Below are positions 1-6,298 of a DNA stretch of 12,034 bases, piece by piece (position 1 is the first letter of the stretch; every line of letters begins with the position of its first letter). Below the pieces are notes generated by a model. That model searched no databases, was not told the DNA's origin, and was given only the letters and a program-made list of their open reading frames with translations. The translations under genes and the position numbers were made by a program. The DNA is taken from assembly GCA_900751685.1 (NCBI GenBank), contig CAADSR010000010.1, positions 1-12,034 of the forward strand, written 5' to 3'. The DNA comes from Clostridia bacterium. GTDB taxonomy: Bacteria > Bacillota > Clostridia > UBA1381.

Positions 1-1418
1 TTTCCTAACGAGTCCAGGGCGTCTGTCCGCTCCCGGACAACATCCTCCAGGCCTGCCATTTCAGCGATCCCGCCGGCGTTATCAGCGACCGGCCCGTAAG
101 CATCAGTAGCCAGGGTGATCCCAAGGGTAGACAGCATCCCGACCGCAGAAAGCCCTACGCCATAGAGGCCTTTGGCAAAGCCTGCGGTGTCAGACATGCT
201 GACACTGCCGCCGGCGGCAAAGAAGCTGACAATAACGGAGATGCCAATAATGATCACGGGGATAGCAGTGGAAAGCATCCCTAATGCCAGCCCGTCGATC
301 ATGATCGTTGCCGCGCCGCCAGACGAGGCGGCAGACAGCTTTTTCGTTGGCTGGTAAGAATCAGAGGTATAGTATTCCGTAAAGAACCCAATGAGTATTC
401 CTGCAAGAAGGCCGGATAACACCGCGCCGAACACCCCTTTTTGCTCCGGCAGGAAGGTAAAGATCAGAACAGCCGACCCAATAGCGGATAGGGCCCCGCT
501 GATATAGGTACCACGCCGCAAGGAGCCGAGCAATGATTTTTGGGTGGCGTTTTCTTTAGTGCTGACAAAAAAGGTCCCAATGATAGAAGCGACGATCCCG
601 ATCGCTGCAATCAGCATTGGGATCAGGACGCCTTTCATTTCAAGCCCTGCCGAAGCGGCCAGCGCGCCGCAGGAAATGATAGAGCCTAAATAGGACTCAT
701 AAAGGTCTGCGCCCATTCCGGCCACATCCCCTACATTGTCGCCTACGTTGTCCGCGATACAAGCGGGATTGCGGGGGTCGTCTTCGGGAATGCCGGCCTC
801 TACTTTTCCGACTAGGTCCGCCCCTACATCGGCCGCTTTGGTAAAGATCCCACCGCCGACACGGGCAAATAACGCCATAGAGCTGGCGCCCATGCCAAAG
901 GTCAGCATAGCGCCCATGATTTTATCCACGTCGTTTCCGAACACTGCTTTTAAGATCAAAAACCAGATCCCAATGTTTAAAAGCCCCAGTCCTACCACGG
1001 TCAGCCCCATGACTGCGCCGGAGGAGAATGCTGTTTTTAATCCTTTGTTCAGACCCTCCCGGGCACCATTGGCTGTCCGAGTGTTGGCATAGGTTGCGAT
1101 TTTCATCCCGATAAAGCCGGACAGGGCGGAAAAGATACCTCCGCTCAGGAAGGCAAAGGGCACAAACCATGATAGAAATTCAAATTTTGCTAAGACGCAT
1201 AATAGCACAAACATCACTGCAAAGAAAATACTCACGCTCTTATATTGGCGGCGGAGGTAAGCCATAGCGCCCCGCCTGATTTTAGCGCCGATCTCCTTCA
1301 TCAGGGGAGTCCCTTCCGGCTGCTTTTTTACCGAATAGAATAAATAAGCTGCATAAACTAAAGCGAGAATTGCGCATCCAAGCACAAGAAATGGGGCAAG
1401 ATCTTTTAGACCGTTCAT
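1..1418 (-). CDS. hppA: Membrane-bound ion-translocating pyrophosphatase, N-terminal 472 residues (truncated by window edge)
   Basis: This integral membrane protein couples hydrolysis of cytoplasmic pyrophosphate to pumping of Na+ and/or H+ out of the cell. Reading the minus strand from ATG at 1418 gives an uninterrupted frame to the left edge. The start has a clear AAGGAG site (1427-1432) eight bases upstream. Visible family signatures: GGGIFTKAADVGADLVGK at residues 188-205, the acidic loop EDDPRNP at 212-218, DNVGDNVGD at 223-231, and DAYGPVADN at 439-447, which supply the Mg-pyrophosphate ligands in this family. Hydrophobic helices alternate with short loops throughout. Asp238 and Glu241 (DLYE) match the Asp/Glu pair of the Thermotoga Na+-pump in spacing, so Na+ transport is plausible but not proven. 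The family is usually about 650-730 residues, so roughly the last third lies outside. The frame ends at ...DALDSLG, just before the GNTTAA/K segment that predicts K+ dependence. Confidence 0.96.
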   Translation of the reverse strand, partial: MNGLKDLAPFLVLGCAILALVYAAYLFYSVKKQPEGTPLMKEIGAKIRRGAMAYLRRQYKSVSIFFAVMFVLLCVLAKFEFLSWFVPFAFLSGGIFSALSGFIGMKIATYANTRTANGAREGLNKGLKTAFSSGAVMGLTVVGLGLLNIGIWFLILKAVFGNDVDKIMGAMLTFGMGASSMALFARVGGGIFTKAADVGADLVGKVEAGIPEDDPRNPACIADNVGDNVGDVAGMGADLYESYLGSIISCGALAASAGLEMKGVLIPMLIAAIGIVASIIGTFFVSTKENATQKSLLGSLRRGTYISGALSAIGSAVLIFTFLPEQKGVFGAVLSGLLAGILIGFFTEYYTSDSYQPTKKLSAASSGGAATIMIDGLALGMLSTAIPVIIIGISVIVSFFAAGGSVSMSDTAGFAKGLYGVGLSAVGMLSTLGITLATDAYGPVADNAGGIAEMAGLEDVVRERTDALDSLG

Positions 1419-1608
1419 TGTTATCACTCCTTTTTTCATAAATTTATAATAGCTTTTAAAGCCGCATAAATAATGTACTTTTTTATGTTTATGCAAAAAC
1501 AGGTTTTATCATGCGGGAAACTTGTCCCGTGCCCTATTATATTAGTTTTATTTTATAACAAATTCGCAGGTGCGTCAAGAGATTTTAGGACGTGCCAGGG
1601 TTTTTTTC
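1419..1608. other. Divergent intergenic region between hppA and the CapA-like gene
   Basis: This AT-rich stretch must hold the hppA promoter, but I cannot choose one with confidence. The best minus-strand candidate is TTGCAT (1491-1496 on the complement) with TTATTT seventeen bases on, which is weak. Small inverted repeats are present: GCATAAA (1464-1470) against TTTATGC (1488-1494), GCTTTTAAAGC at 1452-1462, ATAAATTTAT at 1438-1447, and CGGGA/TCCCG around 1514-1530. None has a T-tract, so they are not terminators. They could be protein-binding sites or chance in AT-rich DNA. Confidence 0.4.
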
Positions 1609-1637
1609 TTGACAATTTTCGAGGGATGCCGTACAAT
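1609..1637 (+). promoter_or_regulatory. Sigma-A-type promoter of the CapA-like gene
   Basis: A perfect -35 TTGACA (1609-1614) and a -10 TACAAT (1632-1637) are separated by 17 bases. Transcription would start near 1644, leaving a leader of about 40 bases. The promoter lies inside an upstream in-frame extension from ATG 1473 and is the main reason for rejecting that longer start. Confidence 0.85.
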
Positions 1638-1685
1638 GAAATTAAGGGTTTGGAACCAGGTTATTGGTGGGAGGAGGAACGTTTT

Positions 1686-2741
1686 ATGCGCAGGCTTTTA
1701 TGGATTTTTACAGTAATTCTTTTTGGGGCGTCGTTGATTACTATGGCGGTCACCGGAGGGGGACAAAAACAACCGCCCCAAGATGCACAGCAAACACAGG
1801 CGCCAGCGGAAAAAACAACGGTTATGATCAGTGCGGCAGGAGACTGCACTCTGGCAAATGACGAGGCTGCGGCAGGGGAAGGAAGCTTTGATGCCGAAGT
1901 ACAGGCGCAGAATAACGATTATTCCTACTTTTTAAGAAATGTTGCAGATATTTTCCGGGAAGACCAGCTGACTATGGTCAATTTTGAAGGGACCCTGAGT
2001 ACGGGCGGCAGCCGGATGGACAAGCAGTTTGCATTCCGGGGCAAGCCGGATTATGTGAATATTCTTACGTCCTCCAGCGTGGAGGCCGCAAATCTTGCCA
2101 ATAACCATAGCAAGGATTATGGCGAGCAGAGCCAGCAGGATACCATCCAGACGCTGGAGAATGCAAATATTCTTTGCTTTAACGGCACAAAGACTGCATT
2201 GACGCAGATCAATGGGATCTCGGTAGGCCTTGTAGGGATCAACGCATTGAATGAAGAGCAGCGGGGAAAACTAGGGGAAGCGGTCGCTTCTGTAAAAGAG
2301 CAGGGGGCCCAGCTGATCCTTGTGAATATCCATTGGGGGGAAGAAAAAGCAACCGAGCCAAATGACCTGCAAAAGCAGCTAGCCCATCAGGCGGTGGATG
2401 CCGGAGCGGACCTGGTGATCGGGCACCATCCCCATGTACTACAGGGCATCGAAAAATACAATGGGAAATACATTGCATATAGCCTGGGCAACTTCTGCTT
2501 TGGCGGCAATAAAAACCCGGCGGATAAGGATAGCATGATTTTCCGCCAAACATTTACCTTTGAGAATGGGGCGGTTTTGGATGACGATAATGTAGAGATC
2601 ATCCCTTGTGTGATCTCTTCAGAGACGGGACGCAATAACTACCAGCCCACTCCGGCGGAAGGGGAAGCCAAGCAACAGATCATTGATAAATTAAATGGCT
2701 ATACCCAAAAGCTTGGCGCGCTGACTCTCAAATTTCGGTAA
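1686..2741 (+). CDS. Membrane-anchored CapA/PgsA-family protein (metallophosphoesterase-like fold)
   Basis: The 351-residue product begins at ATG 1686, eight bases after GGGAGGAGG (1669-1677). Residues 3-23 form one hydrophobic helix after two arginines, fitting an uncleaved signal-anchor. A Gln/Pro/Ala-rich linker (about 25-45) follows, then the CapA domain facing outward. Motifs in order: AGD at 51-53, NFEG at 99-102, NLANNH at 136-141 with DYG soon after, HWG at 216-218, GHHPH at 246-250 and YSLGNF at 265-270. These are the conserved metal-ligand-type residues of the PGA_cap family. In Bacillus the relatives CapA/PgsA take part in poly-gamma-glutamate capsule export or anchoring; here no capB, capC or capD homologue adjoins, so a capsule role is not supported. 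Many clostridial stand-alone copies have no known function. The gene is probably monocistronic, with its own promoter; no terminator of its own is seen before the ABC promoter 14 bases downstream. Confidence 0.9.
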   Translation: MRRLLWIFTVILFGASLITMAVTGGGQKQPPQDAQQTQAPAEKTTVMISAAGDCTLANDEAAAGEGSFDAEVQAQNNDYSYFLRNVADIFREDQLTMVNFEGTLSTGGSRMDKQFAFRGKPDYVNILTSSSVEAANLANNHSKDYGEQSQQDTIQTLENANILCFNGTKTALTQINGISVGLVGINALNEEQRGKLGEAVASVKEQGAQLILVNIHWGEEKATEPNDLQKQLAHQAVDAGADLVIGHHPHVLQGIEKYNGKYIAYSLGNFCFGGNKNPADKDSMIFRQTFTFENGAVLDDDNVEIIPCVISSETGRNNYQPTPAEGEAKQQIIDKLNGYTQKLGALTLKFR

Positions 2742-2755
2742 TATGTAAAAAAGGA

Positions 2756-2784
2756 TTGACAAAATAAAGCCAGATGTATATAAT
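2756..2784 (+). promoter_or_regulatory. Consensus promoter of the ABC importer operon
   Basis: Perfect -35 TTGACA (2756-2761) and perfect -10 TATAAT (2779-2784) have a 17-base spacer, making this a near-ideal sigma-A promoter. The predicted start is near 2791, directly at the first triplet of the UAG/GAG series. A promoter this strong followed at once by a terminator implies conditional read-through. Confidence 0.9.
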
Positions 2785-2790
2785 AGTAAA

Positions 2791-2813
2791 TAGATGAGTT
2801 TAGATGAGATTAG
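2791..2813 (+). promoter_or_regulatory. Array of five UAG/GAG triplets with two-base spacers at the 5' end of the ABC transcript (possible TRAP-like or operator site)
   Basis: Triplets are UAG 2791-2793, GAG 2796-2798, UAG 2801-2803, GAG 2806-2808 and UAG 2811-2813, with spacers AU, UU, AU, AU. The same DNA reads as a ten-base tandem repeat, TAGATGAGTT then TAGATGAGAT. (G/U)AG repeats spaced by two or three bases are the RNA target of the Bacillus tryptophan attenuation protein TRAP, though known targets usually have nine to eleven. Alternatively, a ten-base DNA repeat (one helical turn) could be an operator. The pattern is seen; the binding partner is inference. Confidence 0.45.
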
Positions 2814-2827
2814 GATTTTGAATATGC

Positions 2828-2864
2828 AACCCTTTTGGACTCGTCTGCCCAAAAGGGTTTTTTT
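2828..2864 (+). terminator. Intrinsic terminator in the leader of the ABC operon (attenuator candidate)
   Basis: AACCCTTTTGG (2828-2838) pairs with CCAAAAGGGTT (2849-2859), an 11-bp perfect stem with a 10-base loop. Seven T residues (2858-2864) follow. It lies about 37 bases after the predicted start and 35 bases before the lipoprotein start codon, so it would cut transcription before the operon unless overridden. It may also end read-through from the CapA-like gene. A 7-bp outer stem, TTAGGAT (2810-2816) with ATCCTAA (2866-2872), encloses it. I see no match to a T-box or another riboswitch class I know; the space upstream is too short for a T-box. Confidence 0.8.
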
Positions 2865-2898
2865 GATCCTAAAAACAAAGAAGAGGGGAGTTTTTAAA

Positions 2899-3897
2899 AT
2901 GAAAAAAACAACAAAAGTAGGTTCTGTCCTGGTGGCGGCAATGATGACAGTAGGATTTATGGCAGGCTGCGGCACAACGCCGCAGGAGACCGCGTCTACA
3001 GCGGGTGAAAAGGTGTATAAAGTGGGTGTCGTGCAGTATATGGACCATCCGTCCCTGGATAATTGCCGGGAAGGGTTTGTGCAGGGATTGGCGGCGCAGG
3101 GGATCGAAGAAGGAAAGAACCTGAAGCTGACAGTAAAGTCTGCCCAGGGGGATTCTGCAATGAATACACAGATCGCCCAGACCTTTGTAAATGATAAAAT
3201 GGACCTGGTCAGCGGAATCGCGACCCCGTCAGCAATGGCGCTATATAATGTGGCTTATGACAAAAAGATCCCAGTGGTTTTTAATGCGATCTCTGACCCA
3301 GTTGCGGCAGGGCTTGCAAAAAGTGAAACGGAAGCAATGCCTGGCATCAGCGGGATCAGCGACCTTTTGCCCGTAGCAGACCAGCTCCAATTGATCCGTG
3401 AGCTTTTGCCCGAGGCAAAGAAGATCGGGATCATTTATACCACCAGTGAAGCAAATTCTGTCAGCACGATCGACCTATATAAGAAATTAGCAGGGCAGTA
3501 TGGCTTTGAGATCGTGGAAAAAGGGATCACAAACCCGTCCGAGGTGGCCCAGGCGGCAGATCTCCTTGTAAACCAGGTGGATTGTATTTCAAATTTAACC
3601 GATAATAATGTTGTCGCATCGTTAGCCGTTGTCCTTGAAAAAGCGAATGCGAAAAAGATCCCTGTATTCGGCTCTGAAGAAGAGCAGGTGACCAACGGCT
3701 GTGTGGCTTCCGCAGGGCTGGATTATATTGCTTTGGGAAAACAAGCAGGAGAAATGGCTGCAAAGGTCTTGAAGGGCACGGACGTATCCACGATTCCATA
3801 TGAGACCATGAAGGAAAGCTCTATCACAGTGAACCCGGATGTGGCAGGTGCCCTAGGCATCACGATCCCGGAAAATGTGTTGGAAAAAGCGAAATAA
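2899..3897 (+). CDS. ABC importer substrate-binding lipoprotein, aromatic amino acid (Trp/Tyr) type
   Basis: The 332-residue product starts at ATG 2899, eight bases after GAGGGGAG (2883-2890). The upstream in-frame ATG at 2794 is rejected: it sits about three bases from the predicted transcript start, lacks a ribosome site and reads through the terminator hairpin. The N-terminus is a lipoprotein signal with Lys residues, a hydrophobic run and the lipobox MAGC, with lipidated Cys24. The mature part begins with a short Thr/Glu-rich linker and then YKVGVVQYMDHPSLD. The two-lobed binding fold is of the ABC_sub_bind family (PF04392, COG2984). Family members characterised in streptococci and Clostridioides difficile bind tryptophan or tyrosine; the exact ligand here is inferred. 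It delivers substrate to the permease encoded 22 bases downstream. Confidence 0.92.
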   Translation: MKKTTKVGSVLVAAMMTVGFMAGCGTTPQETASTAGEKVYKVGVVQYMDHPSLDNCREGFVQGLAAQGIEEGKNLKLTVKSAQGDSAMNTQIAQTFVNDKMDLVSGIATPSAMALYNVAYDKKIPVVFNAISDPVAAGLAKSETEAMPGISGISDLLPVADQLQLIRELLPEAKKIGIIYTTSEANSVSTIDLYKKLAGQYGFEIVEKGITNPSEVAQAADLLVNQVDCISNLTDNNVVASLAVVLEKANAKKIPVFGSEEEQVTNGCVASAGLDYIALGKQAGEMAAKVLKGTDVSTIPYETMKESSITVNPDVAGALGITIPENVLEKAK

Positions 3898-3919
3898 AAA
3901 TTAGGGAAGGGGCAAGAAT

Positions 3920-4813
3920 ATGTTAAGTATTATTGTCGGGATTTTTGAACAGGGCCTGATCTATGGCATTATGGCATTTGGTGTCTACATCAGCTATAAG
4001 ATCCTGGATTTCCCCGATTTATCGGTGGACGGCACGTTCCCGATGGGGACAGCGATTTGCATTGCATTGATGTTGGCGGGCTGGAATCCATGGCTGTGTT
4101 TGCTCATTGCATTCCTGGCGGGGTGCGTTGCCGGGGCGTTTACAGGCTTTTTAAATGTTCATCTGCGCATCCGCAACCTGCTTGCGGGGATCCTGACAAT
4201 GACCGCCCTTTATTCTGTCAATTACCGGATCGCGGGGACCTCCACGGTATTTTTGCCGATGGATGCGGACACGATCTTCTCCCAGGCCGGGAGCATCCTG
4301 CCCCAAAGCCTTTTGGATTACCGGAACATCCTTGTTCTTATTTTAATTGCCATAGCGGTCAAATTATTGCTGGATTGGTATCTCAGGACAAAGTCCGGCT
4401 TCCTGCTCAAATGCACCGGGACGAATGAAGGCCTGGTAGTGACTCTGGCGCAAAAGCCGGGACGGATCAAAATTATTGGATTGGCTCTTTCCAACGGGCT
4501 TGTAGCGTTGGCCGGAGCGGTAAACTGCCAGTATACCCGGCAGTTTTATGTGGGTTCCGGGACCGGGACCGTTGTTATGGGATTAGCGGCTGTAATTATT
4601 GGAACAACTGTGTTCCGTAAGGTAAAATTCATGCGGGTGACAACTGGCGTTTTATTGGGGATGGTCGTTTATAAGGCCTGCACCTATTTTGCGCTGGGAT
4701 CGGGGCTGCGGCCGACCGATACCAATTTAATCATCACGGTGCTGTTTATCTTAACGCTGGTATTAAATGAATTTGTGCTTAAAAAGAAAGCTGGGGTGGG
4801 AAGAGATGCTTGA
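3920..4813 (+). CDS. ABC importer permease, COG4120-type
   Basis: This 297-residue polytopic inner-membrane protein starts at ATG 3920 after AAGGGG (3907-3912). It has about eight hydrophobic helices and belongs to the branched-chain-amino-acid/ribose-type permease superfamily (BPD_transp_2). The segment DLSVDGTFPMGTA (residues 33-45) and the run NLLAGILTMTALYSVN (86-101) are typical of the permease that partners PF04392 binding proteins. It probably forms a homodimeric channel, as no second permease gene is present. Its last eight bases overlap the ATPase gene (ATGCTTGA), indicating translational coupling. The C-terminus is basic (LKKKAGVGRDA), consistent with a cytoplasmic end. Confidence 0.93.
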   Translation: MLSIIVGIFEQGLIYGIMAFGVYISYKILDFPDLSVDGTFPMGTAICIALMLAGWNPWLCLLIAFLAGCVAGAFTGFLNVHLRIRNLLAGILTMTALYSVNYRIAGTSTVFLPMDADTIFSQAGSILPQSLLDYRNILVLILIAIAVKLLLDWYLRTKSGFLLKCTGTNEGLVVTLAQKPGRIKIIGLALSNGLVALAGAVNCQYTRQFYVGSGTGTVVMGLAAVIIGTTVFRKVKFMRVTTGVLLGMVVYKACTYFALGSGLRPTDTNLIITVLFILTLVLNEFVLKKKAGVGRDA

Positions 4814-5579
4814 GCTTTTAAATATTTGCAAAACCTTTCACCGTGGCACGATTGATGAGAAGGTATTATTTACGGACTTTAACTTATCAGTGCAAGAGGG
4901 AGAGTTTGTTGGGATCGTTGGCTCAAATGGTTCGGGGAAAACCACGATCCTCAATATTATCTCAGGAGATCTACAGCCGGACAGCGGGCGTATTATTTTA
5001 GGAGATACAGAATTGACTGGCAAAAAGAATTTTGTGCGGGCACGGAAGATCGGGCGGGTTTTTCAAAACCCGTCCATGGGCACTTGCCCGTCCATGACGA
5101 TTTGGGAAAACCTTTCCCTGGCGGATCATAAGGGGAAACTGTTTGGCCTGTCCAGGGGGCTCAATGCCAGACGACGTGATTTTTACCGCACCCAGCTGGA
5201 GCTGCTTGGTATGGGGCTGGAGGACCGGATGACCACAAGGGCGGAAGCCTTATCGGGCGGGCAGCGGCAGGCATTGGCGTTAATTATGGCAACCATGGTG
5301 CGGCCGGAGCTGCTATTGCTGGATGAGCATACTGCCGCATTAGACCCAAAGTCCAGTGACACGGTCATGATGCTCACTGAAAAAATCGTCCGGGAAAAGC
5401 AGATCACAACTTTAATGGTGACCCATAACCTGCGCCACGCAGTAGAATTTGGCACCCGCACGATTATGATGCATGATGGGGATATCGTCTCCGACATTAG
5501 CGGCCAGGAAAAAGAGCAGCGCAGCATTGACGATTATTTGAAGAAATTCAACGAAATCAGCATTGAATGTGGAAATTAA
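4806..5579 (+). CDS. ABC importer ATPase, COG1101-type
   Basis: This 257-residue cytoplasmic nucleotide-binding subunit powers the importer. Motifs: Walker A GSNGSGKT (39-46), Q-loop Gln87, signature LSGGQ (149-153), Walker B LLLLDE (169-174) with catalytic Glu174, D-loop ALD (178-180) and switch His207 (MVTHN). All catalytic elements are intact. ATG 4806 was chosen because GGGGTGGG (4793-4800) lies just upstream and it yields the common ATGCTTGA stop-start overlap. An in-frame ATG 13 codons earlier (4767) lies inside the permease and has no ribosome site. It is the last gene of the operon, ending about 40 bases before a strong terminator. Confidence 0.95.
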   Translation: MLELLNICKTFHRGTIDEKVLFTDFNLSVQEGEFVGIVGSNGSGKTTILNIISGDLQPDSGRIILGDTELTGKKNFVRARKIGRVFQNPSMGTCPSMTIWENLSLADHKGKLFGLSRGLNARRRDFYRTQLELLGMGLEDRMTTRAEALSGGQRQALALIMATMVRPELLLLDEHTAALDPKSSDTVMMLTEKIVREKQITTLMVTHNLRHAVEFGTRTIMMHDGDIVSDISGQEKEQRSIDDYLKKFNEISIECGN

Positions 5580-5621
5580 AATAAAAGTAAAAACAATTGT
5601 AATAAAAATTGAAGCAATAAT

Positions 5622-5662
5622 AATGATGGCAGACACAAAAAAAGTGTCTGCCATCATTTTTT
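5622..5662 (+). terminator. Intrinsic terminator of the ABC importer operon
   Basis: AATGATGGCAGACAC (5622-5636) pairs perfectly over 15 bp with GTGTCTGCCATCATT (5644-5658) around a seven-A loop. A T-tract at 5657-5662 follows. On the minus strand no T-tract follows, so it is directional. Confidence 0.93.
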
Positions 5663-5692
5663 ATTGATTGAATGGTTGGTTTTATATTTTCC

Positions 5693-5722
5693 GTAGGGCA
5701 GGCTGTGAGCAGCCCGCCCTAC
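5693..5722. repeat. GC-rich palindromic unit, possibly REP-like
   Basis: GTAGGGC (5693-5699) and GGCTG (5701-5705) are mirrored by CAGCC (5710-5714) and GCCCTAC (5716-5722), giving a 12-bp stem with one A/C mismatch and a TGAG loop. It is far richer in GC than the flanks and is not followed by a T-tract on either strand. Similar GTAGGG...CCCTAC palindromes occur as short dispersed intergenic repeats in many clostridial genomes, but only one copy is in this window, so the repeat class is inferred. Confidence 0.5.
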
Positions 5723-5805
5723 ATTAATTTTCCCGTATCTCTTTCTAGTAGCTTAACTTTTTTCAATTTTGGGAATAACAACACCTACCGTTTATACTTA
5801 TAAAA

Positions 5806-6147
5806 TCATTTGTTTTTTATTTGATTATCCAGAATGGTATTAATCCGCTCATCAATCCGAATCTTATTTTCAGAGGATAAGCTGCGAAAACGTACGACTA
5901 AATCAAATTCCTTGGGTGTAATATGGTCTGTCGTGTAAGGATTCATAATGCTGGATTTCCCAATTAAATAATCAACACTTACATGAAAGATATCTGTTAG
6001 TTTATCTAAAATTTCGATTCCAGGCTGAGTAGAACCGTTTTCATATTTTGAAATGGCACTTGGCTTTAAATTTACAAGGTCTGCCAATTGCTTTTGGCTC
6101 ATTTCATTTTTAACCCGCAATTCTTTTAATCTTTTTGAAAAATCCAT
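5806..6147 (-). CDS. XRE-family (Cro/cI-type) transcriptional repressor
   Basis: This 113-residue DNA-binding protein has an N-terminal helix-turn-helix at about residues 4-63: RLKELRVKNEMSQKQLADLV, then the recognition segment KPSAISKYENGSTQPG and the trailing HVSVDYLIG. The C-terminal 45 residues are charged and predicted helical (KEFDLVVRFRSLSSENKIRIDERI), probably for dimerisation; no peptidase or sensor domain is seen. The start at ATG 6147 is preferred over 6192 because a -10-like TATACT (complement of 6183-6188) lies between them; the ribosome site (AAGAAGTGA) is modest. It is divergent from the SLOG gene and probably represses both promoters through the repeated TTCC boxes between them. 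Its codons look AT-richer than the neighbouring hppA and ftsH. Target genes are inferred. Confidence 0.9.
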   Translation of the reverse strand: MDFSKRLKELRVKNEMSQKQLADLVNLKPSAISKYENGSTQPGIEILDKLTDIFHVSVDYLIGKSSIMNPYTTDHITPKEFDLVVRFRSLSSENKIRIDERINTILDNQIKNK

Positions 6148-6182
6148 ATAATCACTTCTTTCAGTCTTGTTAGGATAGAGCA

Positions 6183-6188
6183 AGTATA
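6183..6188 (-). promoter_or_regulatory. Probable -10 element of the XRE gene
   Basis: The minus strand reads TATACT here, preceded by T and about 36 bases upstream of the chosen start codon. No good -35 is visible; TCAACA lies 19 bases further up. One TTCCTAAAAAGA box (6193-6204) sits directly between these elements, which would suit autorepression. Confidence 0.5.
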
Positions 6189-6192
6189 ACAT

Positions 6193-6282
6193 TTCCTAAA
6201 AAGAATGTGTTGATTTTGGTCTTAAATAGAATATTTTAATTGAATTATTCCAAATAAGATGATATAATATTCCTAAAAAGAT
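6193..6282. repeat. Iterated operator candidate (TTCCTAAAAAGA boxes) between the XRE and SLOG genes
   Basis: Direct copies: TTCCTAAAAAGA at 6193-6204, TTCCAAATAAGAT at 6248-6260 and TTCCTAAAAAGAT at 6270-6282. The last two match at 11 of 13 bases and are 22 bases (about two helical turns) apart. A weaker fourth copy is GTCTTAAATAGAAT at 6219-6232. One box lies in the XRE promoter, one in the spacer of the SLOG promoter and one at the SLOG transcription start. This is the expected placement for a repressor of both genes. Binding by the adjacent XRE protein is inferred. Confidence 0.6.
6240..6268 (+). promoter_or_regulatory. Promoter of the SLOG/DUF1273 gene
   Basis: TTGAAT (6240-6245) and a perfect TATAAT (6263-6268) have a 17-base spacer. 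The predicted start is near 6275, inside an operator-like box, with a leader of about 24 bases. Confidence 0.82.
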
Positions 6283-6298
6283 AATGGAGGCGTTAAAA

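Noticed and set aside
736..1170. Open frames within the hppA region on other frames
   Set aside because: The minus-strand frame from 1418 has continuous pyrophosphatase motifs, so the others are shadows.
1473..1685. Longer N-terminus for the CapA-like protein from ATG 1473
   Set aside because: The consensus promoter at 1609-1637 and the ribosome site at 1669-1677 lie inside this extension, and its residues show no family similarity.
2791..2898. T-box or preQ1 riboswitch in the ABC leader
   Set aside because: Only about 37 bases lie before the terminator, far too few for a T-box specifier stem, and neither the T-box core nor the preQ1 consensus is present.
4767..4805. Longer start for the ABC ATPase
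   Set aside because: No ribosome site precedes it and the added residues simply overlap the permease; ATG 4806 has the typical overlapping stop-start and a purine-rich site.
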